This document shows, piece by piece, positions 12,997 through 21,877 of a stretch of DNA of 32,314 nt. A program made the translations under genes and the position numbers. This DNA is from JBGLNL01 sp046484125 (lineage in GTDB: Bacteria; Chloroflexota; Dehalococcoidia; SZUA-161; SpSt-899). The notes beneath the pieces were generated by a model. The model saw only the letters and a list, made by a program, of their open reading frames with translations, searched no databases and was not told where the DNA came from. The stretch lies in NCBI GenBank assembly GCA_046484125.1, contig JAWOBX010000063.1, positions 1-32,314 of the forward strand. Reading direction: 5' to 3'. Within the stretch, counting starts at the first letter, position 1. Every line of letters starts with the position of its first letter.

Positions 12997-15714
12997 ATGA
13001 AAGTTCCTCCTTCGATCGCAGAGAAATATAAGACCGCGGTGCTCCTGCGGGATGGTTCCACGTTGTACTTGAGGCCGGTGGGCCCGGAGGACCACGATAA
13101 AATCGTGAACCTGTTTTCACGCCTCAGCCAGCATTCGCTATACCTTCGCTTCCATCATGTGCTGGCCCATATGTCGCAGGAGGAAGCGAGGAGGTTTTCA
13201 GATGTCGACTTTGAAAACAGCTTCGCACTGGGAGCTATCCTGGGCGAAGATACTGAGGAGAAGATAATTGGCCTGGGTCACTTCTACAGGTTGCCCGGGG
13301 GAGAACGGGCTGAGGCAGCCTTTGTCGTGGAGGATGCCTATCAGGGATTGGGAATTGGCTCGCATCTACTGGAACAACTGGTGGTGATGGCCCGTGATGC
13401 GGGGATCAGGACTTTTGAGGCTTCCATCCTCGCTGAAAATGAGGATATGCTCCAGGTACTTCAGCATAGCGGTTTCCACATAGCCGAAGAACTGGAATCG
13501 GGCGTCTACCAGATGGAGATGGATCTGGCCCCGACACCTTCGGTTGAGAGGATGAGTGCCGAGAGGGAAAAGGTTGCCTCGATCGCCTCTCTTCAGGCAT
13601 TCCTTAAACCACATTCCGTAGCGGTTATCGGTGCCTCAAAAAATTCCGGGAGCATCGGCAACAAGGTGTTTCACAACCTTCTTCAGCAGGGCTTAAACGG
13701 TGTGGTCTATCCGGTTAACCCGAATGCAAAAGTGGTCCGCTCGGTCAGTGCTTTTCCATCTGTACTGGATATACCCGGTGAAGTCGAGCTGGCGATTGTG
13801 GTGGTCCCCGCTTCGCTGGTTAATAAGGCTGTTCAGGAGTGCGGCAGGAAGGGTGTTCGAGGTGTGGTTGTAATCTCAGCAGGATTCGGCGAGACGGGTT
13901 CGGAGGGATTGAAGCGACAGCAGATTTTAGTGGATACGGCTCGAAGCTACGGGATGCGGATGGTAGGACCAAATTGTATGGGCGTTATCAATACAGATCC
14001 TGATGTTAATATGAACGCGACCTTTTCTCCGGTCTTCCCCCCAGTGGGCAATGTCGCCATGGCCAGTCAGAGCGGAGCACTAGGGTTGGCCATCCTGGAG
14101 TATACCAGAGCTCTTAATCTGGGGCTCTCCACGTTTGTGAGCGTCGGGAACCGGGCCGACGTCTCCAGCAACGATCTGCTTCAATACTGGGAGGAGGACC
14201 CGGCAACCAAAGTGATCCTGCTCTACCTGGAATCATTCGGCAATCCGGCCAAATTCGGCAGGATCGCTCGCAGAGTCGCTGCCAGGAAGCCGATAATAGC
14301 GGTAAAGAGCGGTCGCACTGCGGCGGGTTCGAGGGCGGCCGCCTCGCATACCGGTGCGATGGCAACAACGGAGGTGGCTTCTGACGCGCTCTTCAAACAG
14401 GCGGGAATAATCAGGGTGGATACCCTCGAACAGCTTTTCGATGTTGCCAACCTGCTGTCACATCAGCCACTGCCTGAAGGCAAAAGAGTGGCTATTCTGA
14501 CCAATGGTGGTGGCCCGGCGATATTGACAGCCGATGCGTGCTCGGATCAGGGCCTGGAGTTGCCATCTCTATCGAAGAATACCATTTCGAAGCTGAAGCG
14601 TTTCCTGCCTGGAGAGGCCACATACGCCAATCCTATTGATATGACGGCGGGTTCGGCGGCGACGGAATACCGCAAAGCGTTGAAGATACTGGCGCGTGAA
14701 GAGAATATCGACATTCTCATAGTCATCTTCATTCCGCCTATAGTCACCGACCCGGAGGGGATGGCGAGGGCCATACGGGAGGCTATTCCCCTGTTCAGGG
14801 ATAACGGCAAAACGCTTGTGGCCTCATTTATGAGCTCTCGAGGCGCGCCATCCGAGCTCGGTTCAATGGAAGAGGGGTATGTTCCCACCTTCACATTCCC
14901 GGAGACCACTGCCGGTGCCCTTGCCAGAGCTTATGAATACAGCGAATGGCTTAAGCGTCCCGGTGGCAAAATTCCCAGGTTCACTGATATCGATAAAAGA
15001 AAGGCGGCCCGGATCGTGAAAGAGGCTTTAGCCAGGAGCAAGGCCAGGCCGTTGTGGCTCGAGGCGAGTACGGCGATAGAACTGCTTAACGCATATGGGA
15101 TTCACGTGGCAACCTCCAGAATAGCTCAGAGTGCGCGCGAGGCGGCGACAGCCGCCGGGGAGATAGGATTCCCGGTAACGGTGAAGCTTATTTCAAAGAC
15201 TATCACCCATAAAACGGAGGTCGGTGGTGTGGCCCTGGATCTACGTAACAAGAGGGAGGTGGAAAGGGCCTTTAATGGCATACGGCGGCGCCTGAAGGAA
15301 ATGGGGCGTGGGGATGAGATGGGGGGTGTTATCGTGCAGAAGATGGTGAAGGGTGGACTGGAGATGATGGCGGGCGTTACCCAGGATCCTTCATTCGGAC
15401 CTTTGATAGTGTTCGGCTACGGCGGGATTTACACGGAGCTTTATAAGGACGTTACCTTCAGAATCCATCCCCTCACTGACCTGGATGCCAGGGAGATGGT
15501 TCGGTCAATCAAGGCCTTTGAGTTGCTTGAGGGCTGGCGGGGGTCTAAAAGAGCCGATATAGAGTCAATAGAGGACATGCTGCTTCGGATATCAGCTATG
15601 GTGGAGGATATTCCGGAGATAACGGAACTGGACCTCAATCCGTTGAAGGTCAAAGCGGCGGGGAAAGGTTATACCGTGGTAGATGTCCGGATTATGATAG
15701 CGGAGGCGGAGTAG
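12997..15714 (+). CDS. GNAT domain fused to ADP-forming acyl-CoA synthetase (905 aa)
   Basis: Residues about 15-175 form a GNAT acetyltransferase with acyl-CoA loop Q116-G-L-G-x-G. Next come a CoA-binding domain (SVAVIGASKNSGSIG, from about 206), a succinyl-CoA ligase-like part and an ATP-grasp domain (from about 680). Both residues used for phosphoryl transfer in ADP-forming acetyl-CoA synthetases appear present: H451 in ASHTGAMA and H738 in THKTEVGGV. Salmonella Pat has the opposite domain order and, as I recall, lacks the first His. The enzyme may therefore conserve energy (acyl-CoA + ADP + Pi to acid + ATP), acylate proteins, or both. GTG 12988 is an alternative start; ATG 12997 is preferred for its spacing from the G-run. 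It is followed 13 nt later by tmk. Confidence 0.9.
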   Translation: MKVPPSIAEKYKTAVLLRDGSTLYLRPVGPEDHDKIVNLFSRLSQHSLYLRFHHVLAHMSQEEARRFSDVDFENSFALGAILGEDTEEKIIGLGHFYRLPGGERAEAAFVVEDAYQGLGIGSHLLEQLVVMARDAGIRTFEASILAENEDMLQVLQHSGFHIAEELESGVYQMEMDLAPTPSVERMSAEREKVASIASLQAFLKPHSVAVIGASKNSGSIGNKVFHNLLQQGLNGVVYPVNPNAKVVRSVSAFPSVLDIPGEVELAIVVVPASLVNKAVQECGRKGVRGVVVISAGFGETGSEGLKRQQILVDTARSYGMRMVGPNCMGVINTDPDVNMNATFSPVFPPVGNVAMASQSGALGLAILEYTRALNLGLSTFVSVGNRADVSSNDLLQYWEEDPATKVILLYLESFGNPAKFGRIARRVAARKPIIAVKSGRTAAGSRAAASHTGAMATTEVASDALFKQAGIIRVDTLEQLFDVANLLSHQPLPEGKRVAILTNGGGPAILTADACSDQGLELPSLSKNTISKLKRFLPGEATYANPIDMTAGSAATEYRKALKILAREENIDILIVIFIPPIVTDPEGMARAIREAIPLFRDNGKTLVASFMSSRGAPSELGSMEEGYVPTFTFPETTAGALARAYEYSEWLKRPGGKIPRFTDIDKRKAARIVKEALARSKARPLWLEASTAIELLNAYGIHVATSRIAQSAREAATAAGEIGFPVTVKLISKTITHKTEVGGVALDLRNKREVERAFNGIRRRLKEMGRGDEMGGVIVQKMVKGGLEMMAGVTQDPSFGPLIVFGYGGIYTELYKDVTFRIHPLTDLDAREMVRSIKAFELLEGWRGSKRADIESIEDMLLRISAMVEDIPEITELDLNPLKVKAAGKGYTVVDVRIMIAEAE

Positions 15715-15727
15715 TTCCATATCAGAG

Positions 15728-16360
15728 ATGAGACTTTTCATTACGTTTGAAGGCATAGAAGGATGCGGAAAGAGCACACAGGCCAGGGCACTGGCACGGC
15801 GTCTCTCCAGACGGGGGTTTTCGGTCCTTACAGTCAAGGAGCCTGGAAGCACTGATGTGGGAAGGGTCGCCAGGAGGTTGCTCAAGCAAAAGCTGGAAAT
15901 GGAGATTGATCCGGTTACCGAACTTCTTCTATTCGAGGTGGCTCGGGCCCGGCTGGTAACGGAGGTTATCCGTCCGGCACTGGAGGAAGGCAGAATAGTC
16001 ATTTGCGACAGATATGCCGAATCGTCGGTGGCGTATCAGGGGTATGGGAGGGGCATTCAAGTGGAAAATGTGCGGATGATGAACGACTTCGCCACTGGAG
16101 GGTTGAAGGCCGACCTTGTGATTCTGCCGGATCTGGATGTTGAGGAGGGGTTGAGGAGGAAGGGAGAAGGGATAATTAATGATCGTTTTGAACGCGAGGA
16201 AGCCGAATTTCACCGCCGGGTCAGGCAGGGGTATCTGGAAATGGCCGCCAATGAACCTGAGCGATGGTTTGTAGTAGATGCCTCACTTCCGAGCAAGCAA
16301 GTTGGGAAGCTCCTCTGGGAGAAGGTGTGTTCTCACTTGGCGGAGGCGGAAACGAAATAG
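15728..16360 (+). CDS. tmk: Thymidylate kinase (210 aa)
   Basis: Tmk phosphorylates dTMP to dTDP with ATP, an essential step for DNA synthesis. The P-loop FEGIEGCGKSTQ is at 7-18, TVKEPGST near 36-43 replaces the usual EPGGT, and the DRY motif with following substrate loop (CDRYAESSVAYQGYGRG) is near 95-111. A LID region (RKGEGIINDRFE) precedes the C-terminal helix. Length is normal. The ribosome-binding site is weak, so coupling with the gene upstream (13-nt gap) is likely. A possible terminator lies about 100 nt downstream. Confidence 0.95.
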   Translation: MRLFITFEGIEGCGKSTQARALARRLSRRGFSVLTVKEPGSTDVGRVARRLLKQKLEMEIDPVTELLLFEVARARLVTEVIRPALEEGRIVICDRYAESSVAYQGYGRGIQVENVRMMNDFATGGLKADLVILPDLDVEEGLRRKGEGIINDRFEREEAEFHRRVRQGYLEMAANEPERWFVVDASLPSKQVGKLLWEKVCSHLAEAETK

Positions 16361-16463
16361 CATCAAATTATGCATGTGAGCGCTACGTTTTCCTTCAATG
16401 CTTCTCGTACATTATTCCCGGGGAGCTATCATAATGGGCGATTTCGGTAACGCGTGCTTTTAC

Positions 16464-16485
16464 CAGGGGCAACCTCTGTAGTTTT
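16464..16485 (+). terminator. Weak candidate Rho-independent terminator after tmk
   Basis: CAGGGG (16464-16469) pairs with CCTCTG (16473-16478) around CAA, with one G-U pair, and TAGTTTTA follows. It would end the hpt-ade-synthetase-tmk operon. The stem is short. Confidence 0.4.
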
Positions 16486-16590
16486 ATACCGATTATTCAC
16501 GCGAAGGCTGTCGAGCCTCAAGCAGGAAACGGTACAGGGCGACATAACTGTAACATATAAGGGGTAGCCCTGAATATGCGGTTTTCGAGG

Positions 16591-16620
16591 TTGACTTATA
16601 GAAATCTCCCGGTTTATATT
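16591..16620 (+). promoter_or_regulatory. Promoter of the large lipoprotein gene
   Basis: TTGACT (16591-16596), an 18-bp spacer and TATATT (16615-16620). It places the mRNA start near 16627, just before the GGGAGGTGG ribosome-binding site and the ATG at 16646. Confidence 0.6.
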
Positions 16621-16645
16621 TAGGATAATGATCCGGGAGGTGGCC

Positions 16646-19600
16646 ATGAATAAGGCTGTACCGTGCATCAGCATCTTGCTCGTCTGTTGCCTGCTTATGG
16701 GAACCATCGGGGTTGCGGGTTGTGGGGGTGGTGGAGGCAGCATCGAGGTCACCGTTGACGCGCCCGCCGATGGCGCGGCTTTCGAAGAGTTTTCGCCAGT
16801 CAGATTCACCGGTACCGCCTTCGATAAAGACGAAATCCCCATTATGGGTGAGTCCCTGGTGTGGGAATCCAGCATAGACGGCGAGATTGGTACCGGGGCA
16901 ACTGTTACAAGCAGCGATCTTTCCGCCGGCAGTCACACCATCACCTTTACAGCAATGGATAGCGAAGGGGATACAGCCAGCGAAAGCATTTCCATAAAGG
17001 TCAACCTTGCTACCGGAATCATACCGCGCGGGGGTGATTACCTGGGGGGCAATATCTACCGGGCAGAGGTGATCTGGAACGCGGTGACAGTGAGGGATGA
17101 CAACGGGAACGACATCCTTGGACTGGAACTCGACGACTTCACTGTAAAGGGATCGATCGAAACGGCGGCCGGTGAATCGGTGACCGAACCCCAGACAGTC
17201 GATATCACCGCTCAAATTGACAGTAAATGGAAGGAGGGGTGGTTCTGGGAAGAGTCACTTGGCGATGAGAAGCTGGATATTGTGTTCCTCATCGAAAATC
17301 GTGGCACAATGAAAAACGCGATGCCCGATATTAAATCCGGGGTTTACGAATTCGTTGACCGGTTGATGGAGAACCACATAGACTTCCGGATGGCGGCGGT
17401 CGGGGTTGATGTAACACCCGATATCGGCAATATCATGGAATTCCACGGGCCAGCAGAACTGGATAAGCTCCGCGAAGGCATCGAAAGCGTATTCCGAACC
17501 GCTGGCACATGGTGGAGCCCGGTGGCGGTATATGACTGCCTTTTGCTCACGCCCTGGCTGGGATTCAGGGAAGACGCAAGAAAGGTCGTTATATCCATCA
17601 CCGATATCCCGCCACAGACGATCTACGGAACGTTCTGGTACCCGGTGAGCTGCACTGCCGCCACCCGTTCGGCCGTTGAGCTGTTCCTCGAAAATAATCC
17701 GGATATCGAACTGTACTATTGCCTGAATCCGGACGATAATGTGGACTATCACCTGTACTACAAAAAGGAGATCAATCCCATGGCCGGGGACGGGCTGAAC
17801 AAAGACGGCCTCGGGAGCGGCTGGGGCGCACTGGAAAGCCGGGGCTATGCCACCGGTCTGCGCGCGGCGCCGGAGGCGGCGCCATGGCCCTTCGATCAGT
17901 CGCTTATCCGCCTTACCGAAACCGAGGTCTCCGATTCAAAGTACTATTTCGTCTGGGAGCCGGATTTCGACTGGAAGACATGGAACGAAATAGAACATGA
18001 GCCTGAGGATTACCTTTTCCGGACGACCATCGAGGTGACGCTGCCCGCTACCGGTGAAACCCTCACCGCCACCATGGATTATCCCATTGTAAAGAACAAA
18101 TCGAAACTCTCCCTCAATTACATCGACGACCGGGGAGAGCCTGTTCCCGAGAGATGGGTTCATTTTTACCTGGACTACCCGATCTCCGGCAGGGTTATCC
18201 GCTACCGGCCGCATATGCCCTTACAGGATGGCGCTTTTGCGGGCGAACCGTTTGCGGGCACCTACATTCTTACCACCAGGGACCGGGGCTCAGAATCCTT
18301 CGACTACCAGAGCCTGCGCGTCATCGACCGCCGAACTATCGAGGTTCCGGCCGAAGGAATTGACCTTGAGCTCACGGTCTCCATGGCCGAACGCGAGATG
18401 TGGCTGGTCATGGCGCGAGGTCTGCTCAAAGACCTCAGAGATAACTGGCGGCAACCGGGTGACCCCTTCCTCGCTTTTGTGTCTGAGGCCGAAGCGTGGC
18501 TCGATCAGTTGGAGCAGGAGGGAATCGGGTTCAGGGAAATGACACAGATCCGGCGTTTCCTTGTGACCCTCTCCGGCTATGCCAACATGGTCGAGTACGG
18601 CCAGCAGGAGATCGAGAAGTCAATACAAAATGTTGAGGAGATCGTCGACGACATCGCCGACATCATCGCCGAGGTCGGCGAACTGCATGACTCCACCAGA
18701 TTTGACTGGCAGGCGGCCCTGGGGATCCTGCTGGAGATTGCCTATGACGTGGTCACCAGAGGGGAGTTCACCGCCAAGAAGATCGCCATTGAAGAAGGGC
18801 TCGACGCTCTCATCGAATACGCCAGCACGGAACTGATCGACGACCTCAACGAACTGGTGTGTAAGGAACTGCCGGACAACGACTACAAGGAGCTTTTGTG
18901 CGCGCTGGTGGAGGTGACCTCCCGGCTTCCCGAAGCCGCCGAAAACGGTGACTGGTCAGTGATCCTGGAGCCACTGCAGAAGCTGGCTTTCCAGGTCGCC
19001 ATCGATCAGGTAACAAATCTGGTAGCGGACAACTTTGTCGAGGCCGTCTTCGACGACCTCGACCTGAGCGATCAACTCCAGAAGGACCTCAAGGGATTTG
19101 TGAAGGATATCCTCACCGCTATGACCAGCGAGACTGGCTTTGACAACTTCGACAAGGTCATGGAGAGGTTCGTTGAAAACGTGATTCAGCACGCCGGGGA
19201 GCAGTACTTCGCCGATAACCGCGAGGATTTCGTGGCAGCCATCGAGGCTATCTTCGATAAGCTTCGTGATGCTGCCGATGAAGAGCTGGGCCGAAGTGAA
19301 GCGGCTTCGTTCGTCAATGGCTTTCTGATCGGCATGGCTGAGGACCTGGCTATGGCCGCTTTGCCGACGGTAAAAGACAATGGCGCCATCAAATACGAAC
19401 CAAACGGAGACGCGCTGGTATCGGTCCTCATTGAACACACCCTTTACCATCTCTTCCTCAAGGAATGCTTCGTCGACGAGGTGACCGTAGGACTGCATTC
19501 AGCCCTGAGCAATGCCAGGAGCTTCGTCCCGGAACAGGAGGATTACTACGACTGGGAAAAAGCCATGCACAGAGATTTCCGCGACTACCGAAGCAACATG

Positions 19601-19906
19601 CGGGATCTCCAGCGCACGGCTTGGGACGCGCTGGAAACTCAGGATGACATCAACAACTGGGCCACCGCGCTGGATGCGCTGGGCGGCATTCTCAAACCGC
19701 TGGGGGTTGCCCTCGAGTTCATGGGTACCATTTATCCGCCCATGAAGGATACCGCTGAGGAAGTGGATACATTTGTCGACGTTCTTGACGGAATCCAGAT
19801 CGTTTCCACCGCCATCGAGTTCGGGCTGCGTGTGGATTCGCTGGAAACCTTCGGCGACATTACGGAGGAACTTTCGTTGACGGCGTTTGGCAAACACGAG
19901 GAGTGA
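16646..19906 (+). CDS. Large lipoprotein with Ig-like and degenerate vWA-like domains (1086 aa)
   Basis: The signal peptide ends in lipobox VAGC with the lipidated Cys at 26, followed by a glycine linker. Residues about 32-125 look like an Ig-like domain. From about 208 a von Willebrand A-like fold begins (KLDIVFLIENRGTM), but the MIDAS DxSxS is replaced by ENRGT; a later ITDIPP keeps an Asp. The second half, from about 590, is a long, acidic, mostly helical region I cannot assign. An upstream in-frame ATG at 16628 would place the ribosome-binding site inside the gene, so 16646 is chosen. Codons end in C or G more often than in the neighbouring operon, which could point to separate origin. 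Probably an exported adhesion, sensing or envelope protein. Confidence 0.8.
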   Translation: MNKAVPCISILLVCCLLMGTIGVAGCGGGGGSIEVTVDAPADGAAFEEFSPVRFTGTAFDKDEIPIMGESLVWESSIDGEIGTGATVTSSDLSAGSHTITFTAMDSEGDTASESISIKVNLATGIIPRGGDYLGGNIYRAEVIWNAVTVRDDNGNDILGLELDDFTVKGSIETAAGESVTEPQTVDITAQIDSKWKEGWFWEESLGDEKLDIVFLIENRGTMKNAMPDIKSGVYEFVDRLMENHIDFRMAAVGVDVTPDIGNIMEFHGPAELDKLREGIESVFRTAGTWWSPVAVYDCLLLTPWLGFREDARKVVISITDIPPQTIYGTFWYPVSCTAATRSAVELFLENNPDIELYYCLNPDDNVDYHLYYKKEINPMAGDGLNKDGLGSGWGALESRGYATGLRAAPEAAPWPFDQSLIRLTETEVSDSKYYFVWEPDFDWKTWNEIEHEPEDYLFRTTIEVTLPATGETLTATMDYPIVKNKSKLSLNYIDDRGEPVPERWVHFYLDYPISGRVIRYRPHMPLQDGAFAGEPFAGTYILTTRDRGSESFDYQSLRVIDRRTIEVPAEGIDLELTVSMAEREMWLVMARGLLKDLRDNWRQPGDPFLAFVSEAEAWLDQLEQEGIGFREMTQIRRFLVTLSGYANMVEYGQQEIEKSIQNVEEIVDDIADIIAEVGELHDSTRFDWQAALGILLEIAYDVVTRGEFTAKKIAIEEGLDALIEYASTELIDDLNELVCKELPDNDYKELLCALVEVTSRLPEAAENGDWSVILEPLQKLAFQVAIDQVTNLVADNFVEAVFDDLDLSDQLQKDLKGFVKDILTAMTSETGFDNFDKVMERFVENVIQHAGEQYFADNREDFVAAIEAIFDKLRDAADEELGRSEAASFVNGFLIGMAEDLAMAALPTVKDNGAIKYEPNGDALVSVLIEHTLYHLFLKECFVDEVTVGLHSALSNARSFVPEQEDYYDWEKAMHRDFRDYRSNMRDLQRTAWDALETQDDINNWATALDALGGILKPLGVALEFMGTIYPPMKDTAEEVDTFVDVLDGIQIVSTAIEFGLRVDSLETFGDITEELSLTAFGKHEE

Positions 19907-19930
19907 CAATTTTAGCCAAGGAGGATTGGT

Positions 19931-19939
19931 ATGAAATGA
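19931..19939 (+). other. Start-stop element (ATG AAA TGA) with a strong ribosome-binding site
   Basis: AAGGAGG lies a few bases upstream of ATGAAATGA, an ORF of two codons that overlaps a second ATG with only seven codons. It sits 24 nt after the large lipoprotein gene and 51 nt before the next. It could be a translational regulatory uORF for the small lipoprotein, or the remnant of a broken gene. Confidence 0.3.
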
Positions 19940-19989
19940 CGGCAGGCACTTCCCGGTAAACGATTGTAAGTATTAAAGGAGGGAACGGT

Positions 19990-20481
19990 TTGAATAAGGT
20001 CTTTGGTATTATACTGGTACTGGCCGTCGTGGGGGGCGCCCTGATGGGATGTTCATCAGATGACGGCGATAACGGTGATATTGGATCGGTCGATGAAGGC
20101 CGGGAAACTCAGATGGAACAGGATACCGGGGATTCGGAGGCGCCGAGCGGCGGCGCTCATATCGATGGGGAATTGATAGGTACCTGGGCCAAATACGATG
20201 GTGACGTGGTGGTGCACAGCAAGTTCCTGGTCATCTCGGACGATTCGATCGAGCGGGTCGGCCGGGACATCCGTGGCGGAAAGGACGGTATCGTCTATGC
20301 CCAAAACGGCCAGATTTATGTGGATTTCTACCCCGATCAGTCAGAGGCACCGATGTCTTACGGGTACGACTACACGCTGGCGGACGGCAACAACACCATG
20401 TATTTTGTGGAAGACCGGACCGATGAATATACGGAACCGGGTATCGATACGACCGGGGTTATGGTACTGAAGAGACAATGA
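19990..20481 (+). CDS. Small lipoprotein, lipocalin-like C-terminal domain possible (163 aa)
   Basis: The signal peptide has lipobox ALMGC with Cys at about 21, followed by an acidic, low-complexity linker (to about 55). The remainder is beta-rich, beginning with a LIGTWAKYDGD strand typical of small lipocalin-like or stress-tolerance lipoproteins, and ends near VMVLKRQ. The function is not recognised. The only good start is TTG at 19990, which has AAAGGAGGG at the right distance and begins directly with the signal peptide. It follows the large lipoprotein gene on the same strand and the two may be co-transcribed. A strong bidirectional terminator lies about 125 nt downstream. Confidence 0.75.
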   Translation: MNKVFGIILVLAVVGGALMGCSSDDGDNGDIGSVDEGRETQMEQDTGDSEAPSGGAHIDGELIGTWAKYDGDVVVHSKFLVISDDSIERVGRDIRGGKDGIVYAQNGQIYVDFYPDQSEAPMSYGYDYTLADGNNTMYFVEDRTDEYTEPGIDTTGVMVLKRQ

Positions 20482-20606
20482 TCTTCAGGAAACAGTTACC
20501 TCTATGCCAGTGGTGATTGCATGGCAGCGCGGTCAGGTAACACTGCTTCACCGTACTAGGAATGCACAGAGTTGTGCAAATAGATAAACCCACCTGATAA
20601 AAAAGC

Positions 20607-20655
20607 AACCATTCTCACGCGCAGGCCGTTCGGGCTGCGCGTGAGAATGGTTTTT
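20607..20655. terminator. Bidirectional Rho-independent terminator
   Basis: An 18-bp perfect stem (20607-20624 with 20635-20652) surrounds a ten-base apex containing GTTC. It is flanked by A-rich sequence on the left and five T on the right. It separates the rightward lipoprotein genes from the leftward cofactor operon ending at 20689. Confidence 0.93.
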
Positions 20656-20688
20656 GTACCGACCGGTTGGTTTTTAAATCCTGTCAAC

Positions 20689-21060
20689 CTAACGAACAAG
20701 AAAATACCATATACACCCTCCCAGGACGTGCAACGCGACAATCGCCCAGAAAGCCCGCTGAAAACTCGCTTTTCGGACCTTATGCCTCAGCAGCGCCATC
20801 CCCACCAGTCCGGCCGGACTTCCGCCCACGAGTGTCAGCCCCAGCAGCACTTTCTCAGGTATTCTCTTCCTTTCATCCCACGCGAGTAGTTTGTCAAGCA
20901 CGAAGAACAGCAGGGTAGCTGTATTGACCGATATCAGCCAGACCTCGAAGACGCTCAAAGCATACCGGTGCCATAACAGTAAAGCTAGAGCGGCCGTTAC
21001 AGCAAGTCCAAGGGAGGTGTAATACCTGAGTGGCGAGATAGGCTTTCTTCGTTGTGCCAT
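20689..21060 (-). CDS. DUF1294 family membrane protein (123 aa)
   Basis: A small inner-membrane protein with four hydrophobic segments (about 16-29, 36-54, 72-90 and 103-121). The family features are visible: N-x-x-x-x-x-x-F-x-x-D-K between segments 2 and 3, R-x-P-E-K-x-L, GGSPAG, and RHKVRKASF before the last helix. Function of DUF1294 is unknown; some members are fused to a cold-shock domain, this one is not. It begins 13 nt after the methyltransferase gene ends, within the gap palindrome AGTGATCACT, and is the last gene of the leftward unit. Confidence 0.88.
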   Translation of the reverse strand: MAQRRKPISPLRYYTSLGLAVTAALALLLWHRYALSVFEVWLISVNTATLLFFVLDKLLAWDERKRIPEKVLLGLTLVGGSPAGLVGMALLRHKVRKASFQRAFWAIVALHVLGGCIWYFLVR

Positions 21061-21073
21061 ACTTTACCAGTGA

Positions 21074-21877
21074 TCACTTGATAGCAAGAGCTTTAAACCA
21101 TGTATAGAAGAAGGTACCGTCGGGAGGTCTGGCTGCCCGCTCCAAATCAGCTATTCCACGTTGCCAGGTATCCTCGTCAATGAGTCCCATATTAAGGGAT
21201 GTCTGGCGTGAGGTCTGGACCATGGGAACGATTATCCTGTTCACCGCCCCATCCAGCAGCTCCGGATTGGCAGAATCGGCGTAGACACACCGGGGAGAGA
21301 CATTTTCGATCGCAAATCCGGCTTCATCCAGCAGGGGATATAGACCACGTCCGATCAACGGGTCATGCCCGAGCATTGACTGGACCCGGATAAGGCATTC
21401 CCAGACTTTAAGTGATTCGGCGGTCTCCGGGTGCCAGATACAGGAGCCGTGATCACCCTCGATCAAAGTGATGGTTCCTCCGGATTTCAGAACGCGCTTG
21501 AGTTCACTCAGCGCCAATAACGGGTCATCCAGGTGCTCCAGCACAAAACAGACGAAGAGGTGATCGAAGGTTTCGTCCGCGAAAGGCAGATTCATAATGT
21601 CCGCCTCATGGAAGAACACATTATTGATGCCGTTCTCCTCCATCAACCTTCCCGCTTTTACAAGCGATTCAGAGGAAAAGTCAACGCAGGTGAATTCGGC
21701 CTCCGGACTTCTTCTCGCCAGTATTATGGTTTGTCCTCCCACACCGCACCCCGCTTCAAGCACCTTGTTTCCCGCCGGGTAAAAGGTGCCTGAATGGAGC
21801 AGATCCTCGAGTATACCGGATTGCTCCTGGAGCCGTTGCGTTTCTCGAGTTGAGTAGCCGTGAACGTATTTCTTCAT
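21074..21877 (-). CDS. Class I SAM-dependent methyltransferase (267 aa)
   Basis: The SAM-binding motif I VLEAGCGVGG is at 39-48, followed by an acidic residue at the end of strand 2 (TCVDFSSESL), DIMNLPFADETFDHLF (motif II) and LKRVLKSGGTITLIE (motif III). This is the UbiE/Methyltransf_11 type. The C-terminal third, about 160-267, is specific and carries no recognised substrate signature, so substrate is unknown. Its ATG overlaps the stop of the metallopeptidase gene by ATGA, so the two are coupled. Confidence 0.85.
   Translation of the reverse strand: MKKYVHGYSTRETQRLQEQSGILEDLLHSGTFYPAGNKVLEAGCGVGGQTIILARRSPEAEFTCVDFSSESLVKAGRLMEENGINNVFFHEADIMNLPFADETFDHLFVCFVLEHLDDPLLALSELKRVLKSGGTITLIEGDHGSCIWHPETAESLKVWECLIRVQSMLGHDPLIGRGLYPLLDEAGFAIENVSPRCVYADSANPELLDGAVNRIIVPMVQTSRQTSLNMGLIDEDTWQRGIADLERAARPPDGTFFYTWFKALAIK

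Noticed and set aside
18154..19745. Overlapping ORFs within the large lipoprotein gene
   Set aside because: Arg/Ser/Pro-rich frames typical of GC-rich coding DNA read out of frame.
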